A DNA stretch of 39,160 nt from Diplocarpon mali (lineage: Eukaryota; Ascomycota; Leotiomycetes; Helotiales; Drepanopezizaceae), in contig JAENRP010000363.1 in the NCBI GenBank assembly GCA_024741835.1, positions 2,931 through 42,090 on the forward strand, written 5' to 3'. Under the pieces are notes generated by a model that was not told where the DNA came from, made no database searches, and was given only the letters and a program-made list of their open reading frames with translations. Shown one piece after another: positions 28,545 through 39,160 of the stretch. Position 1 is the stretch's first letter. Every line of letters begins with the position of its first letter. The position numbers were made by a program, and so were the translations under genes.

Positions 28545-31223
28545 ATGCCCGAGCATGATGGGCTCATGAGGATATTTTGGCCCCTGGACATACCCAAGAC
28601 GGATACCCCTGGAGTTATAATTGGTTGGAGAAATTCGGGTCTGGATGTATTCGTTGTTGCAATATTGAAAGATGTTGACGTGAGTAGTGGAGATGTTAAT
28701 GAGGATTGACTGACGTTGACCCAGTCGCGGAACGTGGAGAATGCTCTGAAAGTCGGCACCCTGTTCCGAAATGCTGCCCATCCTATGGAAAGGATCCACG
28801 AGCTATGTGGCCAGTCATCGATGCATGTTCTGGGGCTTGCAAATTCTCCAGGGGCTGTGGTTGAGAATCTCCAAATACATGCGACTATGGGGCCAGCCCT
28901 GAAAGTACCACAAATATCGTGCGCAAGAGCTTCTACGATGCAGATCATCTTGTTTGAGCGACCACTGCCACATCGCATGCAGTATATCTCGCTGAATCCT
29001 ATATCGTTGGCATTGGGGGACAAGTCAGAGCTGGTATCCCACGAACCAGGAACAATTGATGCAGAAGAAGAGCGAGATGAACTGAAGAATCGAAGAAAAA
29101 TGAAATCATTGGTCGAGAAATTGAAGCTTCATACAGTCACCAAGCATCCAGCTTCGCCAAAGGAACTTGCTCTACAAAGAATTGTCAATCAAATCAATTG
29201 TTCTTCTGAGCTCCATGCCTTACTCCATAAGAATATTTCCTTGGTTGGGACACGCTCTCGTCGGAGTTTGAGTGTATCTGAACGTGTTGTTGAGTCGGCG
29301 ACAACGATGAGAGACTTCATAGTTGTCAGTGTCTGGCAAATATTGACACTCTACGTTTACCCAATATTACAGCGAGGGTTTGTGATTGGACTTGTATGTC
29401 ACCGAGTGGCTGCTGAGACCTTGCTTCTCATTCTCGAATGGAGAGCTAAGCCAGATTATGCTGCACTGAAGGATGTTTCGGCTACTGCCCAACAAGTGGA
29501 AATTCGGCTGCAGCAATTCTGCTATCTACCTATGCAGGTCAGTTCTGTCATTTCTATTTGCTAATTCTGAGTTCCACTTGGTCTGGGTAGCATTGTATCC
29601 ACATCTAGATGGTACGGAAGTACCTCACAGTTGATCGCCCTGAAACGCTTCTGTCTCGCTTGTGAGTGTTACCCCCAAATCGGGCTACATTCATCCACGT
29701 TTTATATATTGGAGTTTCCCCTAGAATTCGTCTATTTCGTGGAATCTCGAATTTTTTCATCGATTTTCTGCGTTCCTTTGGGACTGTTGGAACTTGCGAA
29801 TACTGATGTCAGATTGTCTAACATGTTCTAGTATGTTACATTAAGAAGGCGGAAAAACGACTGGGAGAGTGTAACGTCAACACACGCAGAATACATACGA
29901 TTCTTCAATAGCTTGTGGCTTATCCTAAACGATGTGAACTTTTTCTCCCGCTCTTGAGAGACAACCACTAATCACTCCCAATTTTCCAGGTTATTATAGG
30001 CATTGCCCTGGGGAGCTATATTCTTGATAATGCCGACTGGATAGCTGAAGGGATCAGCCGAGTGCTTCGGACATACTTCATTGAATTATTGCAGTCAACT
30101 CTCGCATGGCTGATGGCAAGTTTTATTCCTCCCTTTCGACTAGGGCTGACAAGTTTGCTAGGACTATCCAGCTGGGTTAAAGCTCAATAACGAGCTAGCT
30201 GCCTTTCTTGGAGACTTGTTCTTATGGGTCCTGGATCACTTCCTGAGTTTGCATACTTTTCATCGTGTCTCGTACCTGACTGACAACCTACAGGCTGTGT
30301 CGAAGCTTTGAGACCGATACTGGCTCACGTGATTTGGTTCATCGGTTTCTCCGGTTTTGCAGGCGCCAGCATGCCAATTGCTCTCTTTTCGGACCTACTC
30401 TCCCTGCTTACGCTTCACATATACTCCTTTTATCTCGCATCTGCCCGAATTTTCAACTGGCAATACACGATACTCCTCTCTCTCTTCCAGCTCTTCCGGG
30501 GCAAGAAACATAATGTACTCAGGAAACGTATTGACTCCTGTGACTATGATTTGGATCAGCTTCTTCTCGGCACAATATTGTTCACACTACTCTTCTTCTT
30601 GTTGCCAACTGTAATTGTGTTCTACTTCACTTTTGCATGCGCACGTATGGCAATTATTTCCCTGAAGGCCGCTCTAGACACTTTGCTCGCATGTCTTAAT
30701 CACTTCCCACTGTTTGCATTGATGCTGAGGATAAAAGACTCTCAGCGGTTGCCTGGTATGGCCTAATTGTTCTCAAGACGCGCAGATACTCACCGCACTA
30801 GGAGGCATTTGTTTTGAACTTCGAGACACTCCGCAACTCAGTCACATAACCTGTGCCTTTACAACCCCGCCAACCTCCCACATCTACCTCAAAGTGAGTC
30901 TCATAAACAGTTTGCTCTTCACCACTAACAATTATCAGTCTGTACCTCTAACCTTCCGAGCAATGTTCCACCAATACTTCCAACTCGGCCACCGCATCCG
31001 CAAGCACTACCTATCTCCGCGTGTACTACTGTGTCTAGCAACCGGGAAATTTGTTCCGCCTATCCACCGCAAGAACCTCTATAGTCTGCAATATAGCATG
31101 CTCCCTGCTAGGCGGTCTGGTATCATGGATATGTGGCATGCGTTGACAGCCGATGCGCCAAAGAAAACGAGTGATCTGAGGGTGAATGGGAAAAGATTGA
31201 ATGTGAATGGGAAGCGGCATTGA
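28545..31223 (+). CDS. GPI1: GPI-GlcNAc transferase subunit Gpi1 (PIG-Q)
   Basis: Eight exons 28545-28679, 28725-29537, 29832-29933, 29990-30115, 30162-30246, 30294-30755, 30802-30893 and 30939-31223 give about 699 residues. Gpi1 is a multispanning ER protein of the complex that moves GlcNAc from UDP-GlcNAc to phosphatidylinositol, the first step of GPI-anchor synthesis. It stabilises the complex and is not the catalytic subunit. Family marks: MRIFWPLDIP near the start; SVTSTHAEYIRFFNSLWLIL running on to NDVIIGIALGSYILDNADW over an intron; GLKLNNELAAFLGDLFLWVLD; and the C-terminal FRAMFHQYFQLGHRIRKHYL. Several hydrophobic helices lie in residues about 390-590. Intron 4 uses a GC donor (GCAAGT) at 30116; intron 2 is 294 nt, the others 45-56 nt. 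The frame closes across every junction. The start could also be the ATG at 28566. Confidence 0.93.
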
Positions 31224-31635
31224 TGGGATATAGTAATGACATGATTCTGGTATCAAAGGGGACTACAAATAAGTAGTAGTATTAATGGTAAATGAAGAAG
31301 AGTCTTTGATACCAGCGTTGTCGTTTGAGGGACATAATTAGCAGATGTATGGCCGAGCCCCAGACAACATGCGATTTTCCAAACTCCAAACCCCAACTGA
31401 GAACTCAAATTTAATGAGTGCATAACAAATACAAGGTGACTGCGTCAATAGTAAATCTTGGTGCTATATGCTTTGGATGCAAGATCCTATCTTTATTGTG
31501 TGCGCGGCTTCCAATTGGGACATACAATAGTACCTACTTGTGTTTATTTTTCGCCTGCCGGGTTTGTGTACAAGTTTTGTCAATATGTATATATACTGAG
31601 CTAAAGAGGCAGGCAGCATCGAAAAGATTTCATAT
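31224..31635. other. Spacer between GPI1 and tRNA-Asn
   Basis: These 412 bp hold the GPI1 3' region and the upstream flank of the tRNA. Nothing else is supported. Confidence 0.55.
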
Positions 31636-31728
31636 TCCCTCGTGGCGCAATTGGCTAGCGCGTTCGACTGTTAACACGGTAGTGTGATTGTAATCGAGAG
31701 GTTGGTGGTTCGAGCCCACCCGAGGGAG
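31636..31728 (+). tRNA. tRNA-Asn (anticodon GTT) with 19-nt intron
   Basis: The acceptor arms TCCCTCG and CGAGGGA pair over seven bases. The D arm is GCGC-AATTGGCTA-GCGC. The anticodon stem TTCGA pairs with TCGAG around the loop CTGTTAA, which shows anticodon GTT. The T arm is GGTGG-TTCGAGC-CCACC. An intron of 19 bases sits after position 37 (about 31673-31691), the usual place, so the mature molecule has 74 bases before CCA. Internal A box (TGGCGCAATTGG) and B box (GGTTCGAGCCC) for RNA polymerase III are intact. Confidence 0.96.
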
Positions 31729-32781
31729 AGTTTCTAGCAGAACAACTTTTTTGTTTTGGACCCAAATTCACATCCTAAAGCCATCATGGTTTTTTATTTC
31801 CCCCCTTCATGGTGGTGTTGTTGCGCTCCTTAAGCGAGCTCCGGACTTTTCTTTTACGCTAAATGCTGGATTCACCAGATCGATTACACTACATGTAGCA
31901 CCGATTAACCATTAAATTGCGCTAAATGACATTGATGTGACTTGCCACTATTGAGTCATAGTTTCTTGTTATTCTATAACAGTAAACCGCAGGCTGGGCC
32001 TCGATGGTTGTCCTTTTGCCTATCTATATGTTTAGATGCTGCTTAAAACCAGGTGAAATTGACATTGATGCCTGTAAACCGAATCTGGTAAACTTCAAAG
32101 GTTGCCTGGCCTTGCACGAACGGTTCGTTCCGTTTGAAACTCACTATGCGAGAAGAGAAAAAATGCATTAAAAAATCAAATATACTAGAGGAAATCGTAA
32201 ATATACAGGATTTAGAGTGGTAGCTGTCATTAAGTTGAAGAATTATATCACGGAGCAAAAGGGGACTCAAGAATATTAGAGGATAGATAGATCGTAGACT
32301 GGCTTAGAGTATCTCTTTTAATGAGAAATATCTGCTATTAGCAATACAGATGTCATATTTGGCTAAACTTAATATAACTTAGTACAACAAGACATCCTCT
32401 ATTAGGAGCATGATTGCGACAAATAGTCATGTTGTTGCTGTAAATCACCTCGGTGTGACAGATTAATGGCTAGGGCTCAGGGAAGAAACAACAGCAGGAT
32501 TAGCTCCGAATGCATAGTTAATGTCCTGAATATTTGTAAGAAATTGAAGCCAGAGTTATTATAACTTTTGGAGTTATCAATGGTTTATAGACTACTTTAT
32601 TGGGAGGTTTCAGCCAAGCAAGCAATTATTGCTGCGTTACGCAAGATACCAGTCAGTCCTGTCCTCTGGAGATATATGCCAAGACCACTTTAAACGCGTC
32701 GCGTCGGTTAATTTGTCCTTATCCAAACCGCGTCGAGTCCTTGGATTCAAATCACAATTAAGATACCAACAGCTATTTCAA
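31729..32781. other. AT-rich spacer before PRI1
   Basis: About 1.05 kb without a gene between the tRNA and the primase ATG. About 31860-32600 is AT-rich with short broken frames, similar in feel to 9540-11250. A 16-base segment at 32312-32327 (TCTCTTTTAATGAGAA) is repeated from the hairpin after MDM35. The last 150 bases or so are the likely PRI1 promoter and leader. Confidence 0.5.
31747..31752 (+). terminator. RNA polymerase III T-run terminator
   Basis: Six consecutive T lie 19 bases after the tRNA end, a standard polymerase III stop signal. Confidence 0.8.
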
Positions 32782-34501
32782 ATGCCTCATTCTCTTTCTC
32801 GCCCAGGACCTTCCGCCTTGGAAAAAAACACGAACGCAGATTCAGGCCTCGATAATGGAGAATCTCAAACCCCAGAAATGACTCGGGTGACCGGGGCAGT
32901 CGAAGGGAATGGCATAACTAAAGAGAGTGACTCCTCAGATCGAGATATGACAATGGCAGACGTGGCAGCAGAACCAGATGGCCCAGAAGATGCTGTTAAA
33001 CCGGAGGTTATATCAGAGGTCAAGCTGGAAAATCTCTTCGCAGATATGGATTCGGACGACGAGTTTCCCAGCTCGACAGATCAAGACCTCAAGATTACAA
33101 GTTCCCCTCCCGAAGCCTCTGCTACGCCTTTGCACATAGGACCTTCTTCACGAGCCTCTGATCCAGAAGTGATGCGATCTTTTTACCAACGTCTATTCCC
33201 TTGGCGCTATCTCTTCCAATGGCTCAACCACTCCCCTACTCCCTCCAACGACTTTGGGCACCGCGAATTCGCGTTCACACTCCAGAATGATGCATATCTC
33301 AGATATCAAGCATTTCCTACCTCGGACATGTGAGCCTAGACAAGCCCCTGCTAAGTAACCGTAATTTACTAATACATGAAGGCTGCGTAAGGATGTGTTA
33401 CGTCTCATGCCTTCGAGATTCGAAATCGGTCCTGTCTACAACACCAATCCTCGCGATCGAAAAACCCTTAGAAAATCTGCCACTTTCAAGCCCCTTGCGA
33501 AAGAACTTTGTTTCGATATTGATTTGACGGACTACGACGACATCCGAACATGCTGTGACAAAGCGAACATCTGCCATAAGTGCTGGCAGTTTATTACTAT
33601 GGCTATCAAGGTCATTGATGTGGCCTTACGAGACGACTTTGGCTTTAAGCATATCATATGGGTTTATTCTGGACGAAGAGGAGCTCACGCATGGGTATGT
33701 GATAAAAAGGCTAGACAGATGGATGATCAGAAGAGGAGAGCTATTGCAGGTTACCTCGAAGTTACCAAGGGCGGTGCTCAAAGTGGCAAAAGAGTCAACG
33801 TGAAGAGGCCTCTCCATTCTCACGTCGCGTAAGCCCGCAAGTTCAACGTCCCGCCTTGAAAATGACTGACATTTCATAGCCGGAGCCTTGATATCCTGAA
33901 ACCATACTTTCAATCGGATATTCTCCAGGATCAGGATCCGTGGGAGACAGATGAGAAATTTGACAAACTCCTTCAGCTACTTCCAGACAAGACACTGAAT
34001 GAAGCCTTGAGAAAGAAATGGAGCTCTGCCCCTGGCCGTGCCTCGAAATCGAAATGGGCTGACATCGACACCCTTGCGAAGACAGGAGCTAGTAAAGCTC
34101 TTGACTCCAAGGCCTTACTTGAAGCGAAGCAGGATATCGTCCTCGAATACACATACCCCCGTCTGGATATCGAAGTCAGCAAGCATCTGAACCATTTGTT
34201 GAAGAGTCCATTCGTTGTTCACCCTGGGACTGGTAGAGTCTGTGTTCCGATCAATACAAAATACTGCGCAGATTTCGATCCGCTGGGTGTGCCAACTATC
34301 ACAGAGCTTCTACAGGAAATCGATGAGTGGAACGCACCGGAGGGCGAGCATGGCGGAAAAACAATACAAGACTGGGAGAAGACGAGTTTGAAGCCTTACG
34401 TGGAGTATTTTAGGACTTTCGTTTTGGCATTAATGAGGGACGAGAAGGACGTGAAGTTCAAACGGGAGCGTGATGATGAACCCGGCGCCATGGAGTTCTG
34501 A
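32782..34501 (+). CDS. PRI1: DNA primase small (catalytic) subunit
   Basis: Exons 32782-33329, 33382-33828 and 33880-34501 give 538 residues. This subunit of the DNA polymerase alpha-primase complex makes the RNA primers of replication in the nucleus. The catalytic FDIDLTDYDD carries Asp228 and Asp230. Right after it the zinc cluster Cys240-Cys241-x5-Cys247-x2-Cys250 (TCCDKANICHKCW) has the spacing of the human enzyme. Further marks are WVYSGRRGAHAWVCD and HPGTGRVCVPI. The first 135 residues or so are an acidic, Ser/Thr-rich extension that most relatives lack or have in shorter form; human PRI1 has about 420 residues. The start is the first ATG in frame; upstream codons are open only to a TTG. 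The primase fold begins near SFYQRLFPWRYLFQWL. Introns of 52 and 51 nt keep the frame. Confidence 0.95.
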
Positions 34502-35384
34502 GGGGTGGGCACACACTGCGCATGTAGGATTGACGGCGTTTTGAAATTAAGGATTCATATGGGATGGAACTGGCAGAGGCGTGACGGAAATCAGTGAACT
34601 TCGTGTTTCAGGTACAAATATATTCGTGACATGTATCCAGACCGCAAGCCACAGGAGAAGACTGGTAGTGAAGTTTGTTCTCGTGGTATTTCCGATGGTT
34701 TACTGTGGGTGGCCTGTATTTTCTCGATCTTTGTGATTCTACCAGATTCGGATTCAAATACAGAACCAGATTCTGCTCCAAGAATTCGTCCGGCCAGTAT
34801 ACAGCTTCGTATTTAATGAACCTGCCAAGATGGCTTTGAGTATCTGCTTGAGTGTAGAAGTTAAGAGAGATTCTCCACGTCCTTCCTCCAGCTCCTGCTC
34901 TCCTACTTCAGCCTGCTCCTTGCGCACGAGCACAGCCTTGGCCGGCTCGCTTAGCCCGCCTTCGACCTTGAAGGTTTGCGAAGACACAACCTCAGCTCGA
35001 CAATCCCACACAATCAACCTGGTCGAACAAACTGAACACCAAAACCGACCGCGGCTTCTGATTTCCAATTCAATTACAGCGCGCAAGTCTGCAGTCGATA
35101 ACCCCTCAAGACGTTCAGTGCTTTACGCTACACCGTCGAATAACAACGCTTTCAAGAGTCATCTCTGCCCCTCGCCTCGAGCCCAAAGCTCCACACGACT
35201 TCCTCGAGCTCTCACCTCTGCGCGTTCAATTTGAACAGCCAATCATCTCATGATAACTCAGATCAAGATCTGCATTTAACAAGAGTACTTGCATACCGAC
35301 TACAATCTACAATTACTCAATCGCCTTGACATTCCCCCAGCGCGACGAAAACTCCACCTCGAAACGAATTTTCTAAATACCATA
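34502..35384. promoter_or_regulatory. PRI1-DHH1 spacer, probably with long DHH1 leader
   Basis: This 883-bp stretch separates PRI1 from DHH1. The second half is pyrimidine-rich, as in leaders and promoters of highly expressed fungal genes. A Ser-rich frame on plus (34830-35234) and an ATG-less frame on minus (34754-35086) overlap each other; neither has a domain. If transcription starts early, the plus frame would act as an upstream ORF. Inference only. Confidence 0.4.
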
Positions 35385-37110
35385 ATGGCGGACGATTTAG
35401 CTAAGAAGCTAGACTCTACCACCCTCAGGTGAACAACATGGGCATTCTGCCATGCTATGATTGGGCGCTAATAAGATCGCAGTGGCGATGCTGCGGCTTC
35501 GTCAGAGGACTGGAAGAAGGGGCTCAATGTTCCCACCAAGGACACCAGAGAACAAACTGCGGTATGCTCATAGCTATGCGTTCGCCTACAAGTATTTCTA
35601 ATATGATACAAAGGATGTCACCGCAACAAAAGGCCTTGATTTTGAGGACTTCAATCTAAACCGATCTCTGCTTATGGGCATCTTCGAGGCCGGGTTCGAA
35701 AAGCCTTCACCAATTCAAGAAGAAGCAATCCCTGTTGCCCTCACCGGTCGCGATATACTTGCTAGAGCCAAGAACGGTACTGGCAAGACTGCCGCATTTG
35801 TTATTCCTGCCCTACAAAAAGTTAATCCGAAGAACAACAAAGTCCAGGCCCTTATCCTCGTCCCTACTCGAGAACTGGCGATGCAAACATCTCAAGTATG
35901 TAAGACACTCGGCAAGCATCTCGGTATCAACGTCATGGTCACGACAGGAGGCACCTTACTGCGGGATGATATCGTGCGTTTACAAGACCCGGTTCACGTC
36001 ATCGTTGGTACTCCGGGCAGAATTCTTGACCTTGCAGGAAAAGGTGTCGCTGATCTCAGCGAGTGTCCTACGTTCATCATGGACGAAGCCGATAAACTTC
36101 TCTCGCCCGAATTCACACCAGTCATTGAGCAACTTCTCCAATTCCACCCCAAGGACCGCCAGGTTATGCTCTTCAGTGCTACATTTCCTATCACTGTAAA
36201 GGCATTCTCAGACAAGAACATGGATCAGCCATTCGAAATCAACCTCATGGATGAACTGACACTGCGTGGTATTACACAATACTATGCATTCGTTGAAGAG
36301 AGCCAGAAGGTCCACTGCCTCAACACCCTCTTCTCAAAACTCCAGATCAATCAATCCATCATCTTCTGTAACTCCACCAACCGAGTCGAACTCCTCGCCA
36401 AGAAGATCACCGAACTTGGCTATTCTTGCTTCTACAGTCATGCTCGCATGCTGCAAAACAATCGTAATCGTGTTTTCCACGACTTTCGCAATGGCGTCTG
36501 CCGCAACCTTGTCTGCTCGGACCTTCTTACCCGTGGTATTGACATCCAAGCAGTCAATGTCGTGATCAACTTTGACTTCCCAAAAAACGCCGAGACATAC
36601 CTCCATCGAATTGGTAGATCGGGGCGTTTCGGGCATCTAGGTCTCGCTATCAATCTCATCAATTGGGACGACCGTTTCAACCTTTACAACATCGAGCGCG
36701 ATTTGGGAACTGAGATCCTACCAATCCCATCAAACATAGACAAGAATCTCTACGTCTATGACGCTCCAGAAAATATTCCTCGACCGGTGTCCAATTTCCA
36801 GACCGTCCAGAGCACTCGTAAACCACCTACTCGCGACTTGTCATCTCGTGAGGGAGCACCCCAACAACAGTCTGGAAACCAACAAAGAACTGGCAGCTCG
36901 GGTAATCACGGCAGCCGCCAAAACAATCGGTCAAACTCTGGCCAGGAACCAAGACAACCACAGAGTCAGCGCCAAGGTCAAGGATTCTCCCGAGGGGGCG
37001 GCAGATTTGAAGGTACTCGACGTGGCGGCGGTTCCCAGGGCCCACGACAAAACGGCTATGACGGACAAGGACAGAGAGGCGGTCGGGGTCAATACACCCC
37101 GGATCAATAG
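35385..37110 (+). CDS. DHH1: ATP-dependent RNA helicase Dhh1 (DDX6 family)
   Basis: Exons 35385-35428, 35483-35561 and 35614-37110 give 539 residues. Dhh1 is a cytoplasmic DEAD-box protein of P-bodies that represses translation and promotes decapping of mRNA, working with Pat1, Dcp2 and the Ccr4-Not complex. Motifs: Q-motif [13 protein letters not shown]; motif I AKNGTGKT (93-100); PTRELA; TPGR; DEAD (198-201); SAT (229-231); TRGID (347-351); HRIGRSGR (372-379). The family phrases [20 protein letters not shown] and [14 protein letters not shown] [10 protein letters not shown] distinguish it from eIF4A. The last 120 residues are a Gln/Asn/Gly/Arg tail with RGG-type repeats, which is likely to favour condensates and RNA binding. 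The two small N-terminal exons ([27 protein letters not shown]) are joined by introns of 54 and 52 nt. The start matches the usual short acidic N-terminus. Confidence 0.97.
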
Positions 37111-39160
37111 TCCTCGAACACATAAACGGTAATGAGGGATTGGTGTTGACTTTGTAAATATTACCTTCACATCACCATCTTTCCGATAGGCTCGAAGGTT
37201 AATGCCATCCGGCTCACCTTTCACAGGCCCTTCTGGATACTATGTGTATCCAGTCTGGCCCTGGGCAGGGCGCGTTCACCGGCAATCGACTTTCTTGTTT
37301 GTACCATACGACTTTCCTTTTTTTTTTCCCCCTTCTCAACTTGCGTCTCTGGATGCCGCTCCGGTCAGCTGGGCCGTAAAAGTTCAGCGACCTCGACCTG
37401 TTATGACTGGATGGGTGGCGTGCTTGGTATTTGGGCGGGGTTTCTCACACGAGTGATCTCTGGCGTATGGGCTTATCTGCGAGAAGGGTACGGACGGCTT
37501 GGCGTCGACAGAGAGCTTGAAGTTGCTTTTGATTCTGTGCTCATGTTCGGTGAGCAGTGGTGGAAGATCTATTGCATGCATTGGGTATCTTGAGCTTTTG
37601 TGGCGATATGATACCTGGGCGATATGAGGATGTGGTGGTTGGGGTCAAGGGGTGTCAGTGGGCGTCGATCTGGCAAAGATGGTTACTTATCGTACTCTGG
37701 AAACGATGGGCCTGACATCTGGGATGAGGGGAAGCATAAAAATATAACCAAAAGAAAAAAAAATCAAGGGAAGGGCGCGGAAGGAAGTCATGGCTCGTAG
37801 CGGGATATGGCTCGTTAGCCATGCCTTCATTTTGGCAAATACGTATCTTTTCTTCCCTTCTCAGCCAGGGCTTGCGCCGGTACGTGACCGTCTGCCACAA
37901 AGCTGGTGGCCTGGGTTCTGCCGTTGCATGTGTTTTTGGCGAGCTACTCTCTCTTGCTGGGCATCTTTCTTCGCTTCGGCTGGTCCGAAATCACAGCCAG
38001 GTGTTGCTTGCACGACACATCCTGGGCGCGAGCAAAATATGTCCAGCGGTGGCCAAGTCTGTCTTTCTTGCGGCTAGTCTGCGCCCACGACACCCAGGTC
38101 GGCATACCGCTCTCGATCATCCGGCTCTCGTGCTCCCATGGTCCCGTGCTTTGCGGCCCTGTCGCTGATGGTGCGACGTGGGTGTGTGCTGTAACTTGCG
38201 ACTGACCAGCCCTTCCCCCTTGCCTCCTAGACGACGTACATCGCTCCCAGCCCGAGCCGGCCCGAGCAGCGACTCGCCACTCGGTTACGGTTTGTTTTGA
38301 TGATGCTCGCTTGCCAGGCGACGTTGGCACGGGGGGGGGGGGGGATCTCGGGCACCGCCTTTGGGCTGTCTGTGATCTGTGATGGTAATGGAAAGTCTTG
38401 GGCACCTACCTGGGGGACCGCCAGATCAATGAGCACCGTACGAGGGGCTCCCCTCCCGATGCAAGCCCGTTCAACTGGGAAGAAGTTCTTGATTCCTGAC
38501 AACACCTAGACACCACACTGGAAAGGGGGGGGGCATGAAACCAGCTTTCATCACAAGCAGTTAATCTTGGACATGTCGATACGCATCGACGTCCATCGTA
38601 TGATCGGCAGAGCAGTCGACATGACCTGACGTGGAAGACCCGGGTGCGACCAGCAGGATGAGGTGAGGTTGAGGATGAGGTGAGTAGGCGCCGGAAATCT
38701 CTCTCTCTCTCTTTGCCTCTTTGTCTGTCGGGCGAAGTACGTGTCCCCTGCACAGTCATAACACCATACCTCGTCCGGTGTCAGACAACGATACGAGCAC
38801 ATGCCATGCCATGTATATGGATCGTCCTCGGAGGATTGGGAGTCGAGTGGCGGTCGAGCCGTGGCATTGTCGGGTTTACCTTTCTCCGACCGGCCATTGG
38901 CTGGAATGGGATGGAGGCTGCATCGCACTGCGTGCACATGCCTCGCGCGAGTGTGCGTGTGGCCCCGCAGACGCTGGTGCGCGGCGATGAGGACGAGGGT
39001 TCGTTGACTTGGGCGGGGGGGATATTAAGATTGTATTTGTGAGTGTGTGTATATATATGTATATATGTATATATGTATATATGTATATATGTATATATGT
39101 ATATATGTATATATGTATATATGTATATATGTATATATGTATATATGTATATATGTATAT
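37111..39160. other. Gene-free right edge
   Basis: After the DHH1 stop no convincing gene is seen for 2 kb. Frames such as 37790-38077 and 37821-38168 (plus) and 37944-38405 (minus) overlap and show no domain. Simple sequence includes 14 consecutive G at 38331-38344, a CT run at about 38699-38712 and the terminal microsatellite. Confidence 0.5.
39053..39160. repeat. 8-bp microsatellite (ATATATGT)n at the window end
   Basis: About 13 copies of ATATATGT run without interruption to the last base, so the repeat is cut by the end of the sequence. Confidence 0.95.

Noticed and set aside
29538..29831. C/D snoRNA inside the long GPI1 intron
   Set aside because: I found CTGA words but no properly placed RTGATGA box with terminal pairing.
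34754..35086. 110-codon minus frame with a CSVC pair
   Set aside because: No ATG in frame, no splice partner seen, and it lies antisense to a pyrimidine-rich leader.
37944..38405. 153-codon minus frame near the right end
   Set aside because: No recognisable motif, composition of random GC-rich translation, and overlapping frames of similar length on plus.

Overview
This window is nuclear DNA of a filamentous ascomycete fungus (Pezizomycotina; the class cannot be fixed from sequence alone). The evidence is mostly short spliceosomal introns (about 45-75 nt) with GTRAGT-like donors and CTRAC-like branch sites, compact housekeeping genes, and long GC-rich or AT-rich spacers. Eleven genes can be named by family, three further coding regions are hypothetical or only described, and there is one intron-containing tRNA-Asn. 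The window begins and ends in simple repeats and carries a 115-base run of N at 19207-19321.

Layout: an RPAP1/Rba50-like RNA polymerase II assembly factor (1036-2427, +); a GC-rich spacer; the large deubiquitinase UBP2 (7831-3763, -, four exons), divergent from a four-exon Tim17-family complex I subunit of NDUFA11 type (8480-9215, +); an AT-rich gene-free block of 2.5 kb; tubulin cofactor C (11737-12983, +), convergent with Mediator subunit 9 (13816-13358, -); cofactor-independent phosphoglycerate mutase (14198-16134, +), convergent with a single-pass mucin-like membrane protein (18966-16996, -); a 3-kb repeat-rich spacer with the gap; a 556-residue protein of unknown function (22025-23695, +), convergent with the nuclear exosome nuclease RRP6 (26830-24195, -). 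RRP6 shares a 193-bp divergent promoter with MDM35 (27024-27418, +). Then come a small two-helix membrane protein (28137-28522, +) placed 22 bp before GPI1 (28545-31223, + , eight exons), the tRNA-Asn(GUU), DNA primase small subunit PRI1 (32782-34501, +) and the DEAD-box helicase DHH1 (35385-37110, +). About 2 kb of probably non-coding DNA ends the window.

The genes serve unrelated core functions: transcription, ubiquitin removal, respiration, tubulin folding, glycolysis, exosome and mRNA decay, mitochondrial lipid transfer, GPI-anchor synthesis and replication. I see no biosynthetic cluster, no intact transposon and no clear new multi-gene system. The most notable observations concern gene structure: a tandem 3' splice site that could join the small membrane ORF in frame to GPI1; two unusually long introns (in the phosphoglycerate mutase and in GPI1) carrying exon-like segments that would shift the frame if included; an in-frame 54-nt retainable intron in RRP6; and a C-rich 20-bp tandem repeat just upstream of the uncharacterised gene. 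Exon models were built by eye from splice signals and protein-family continuity and have no transcript support.
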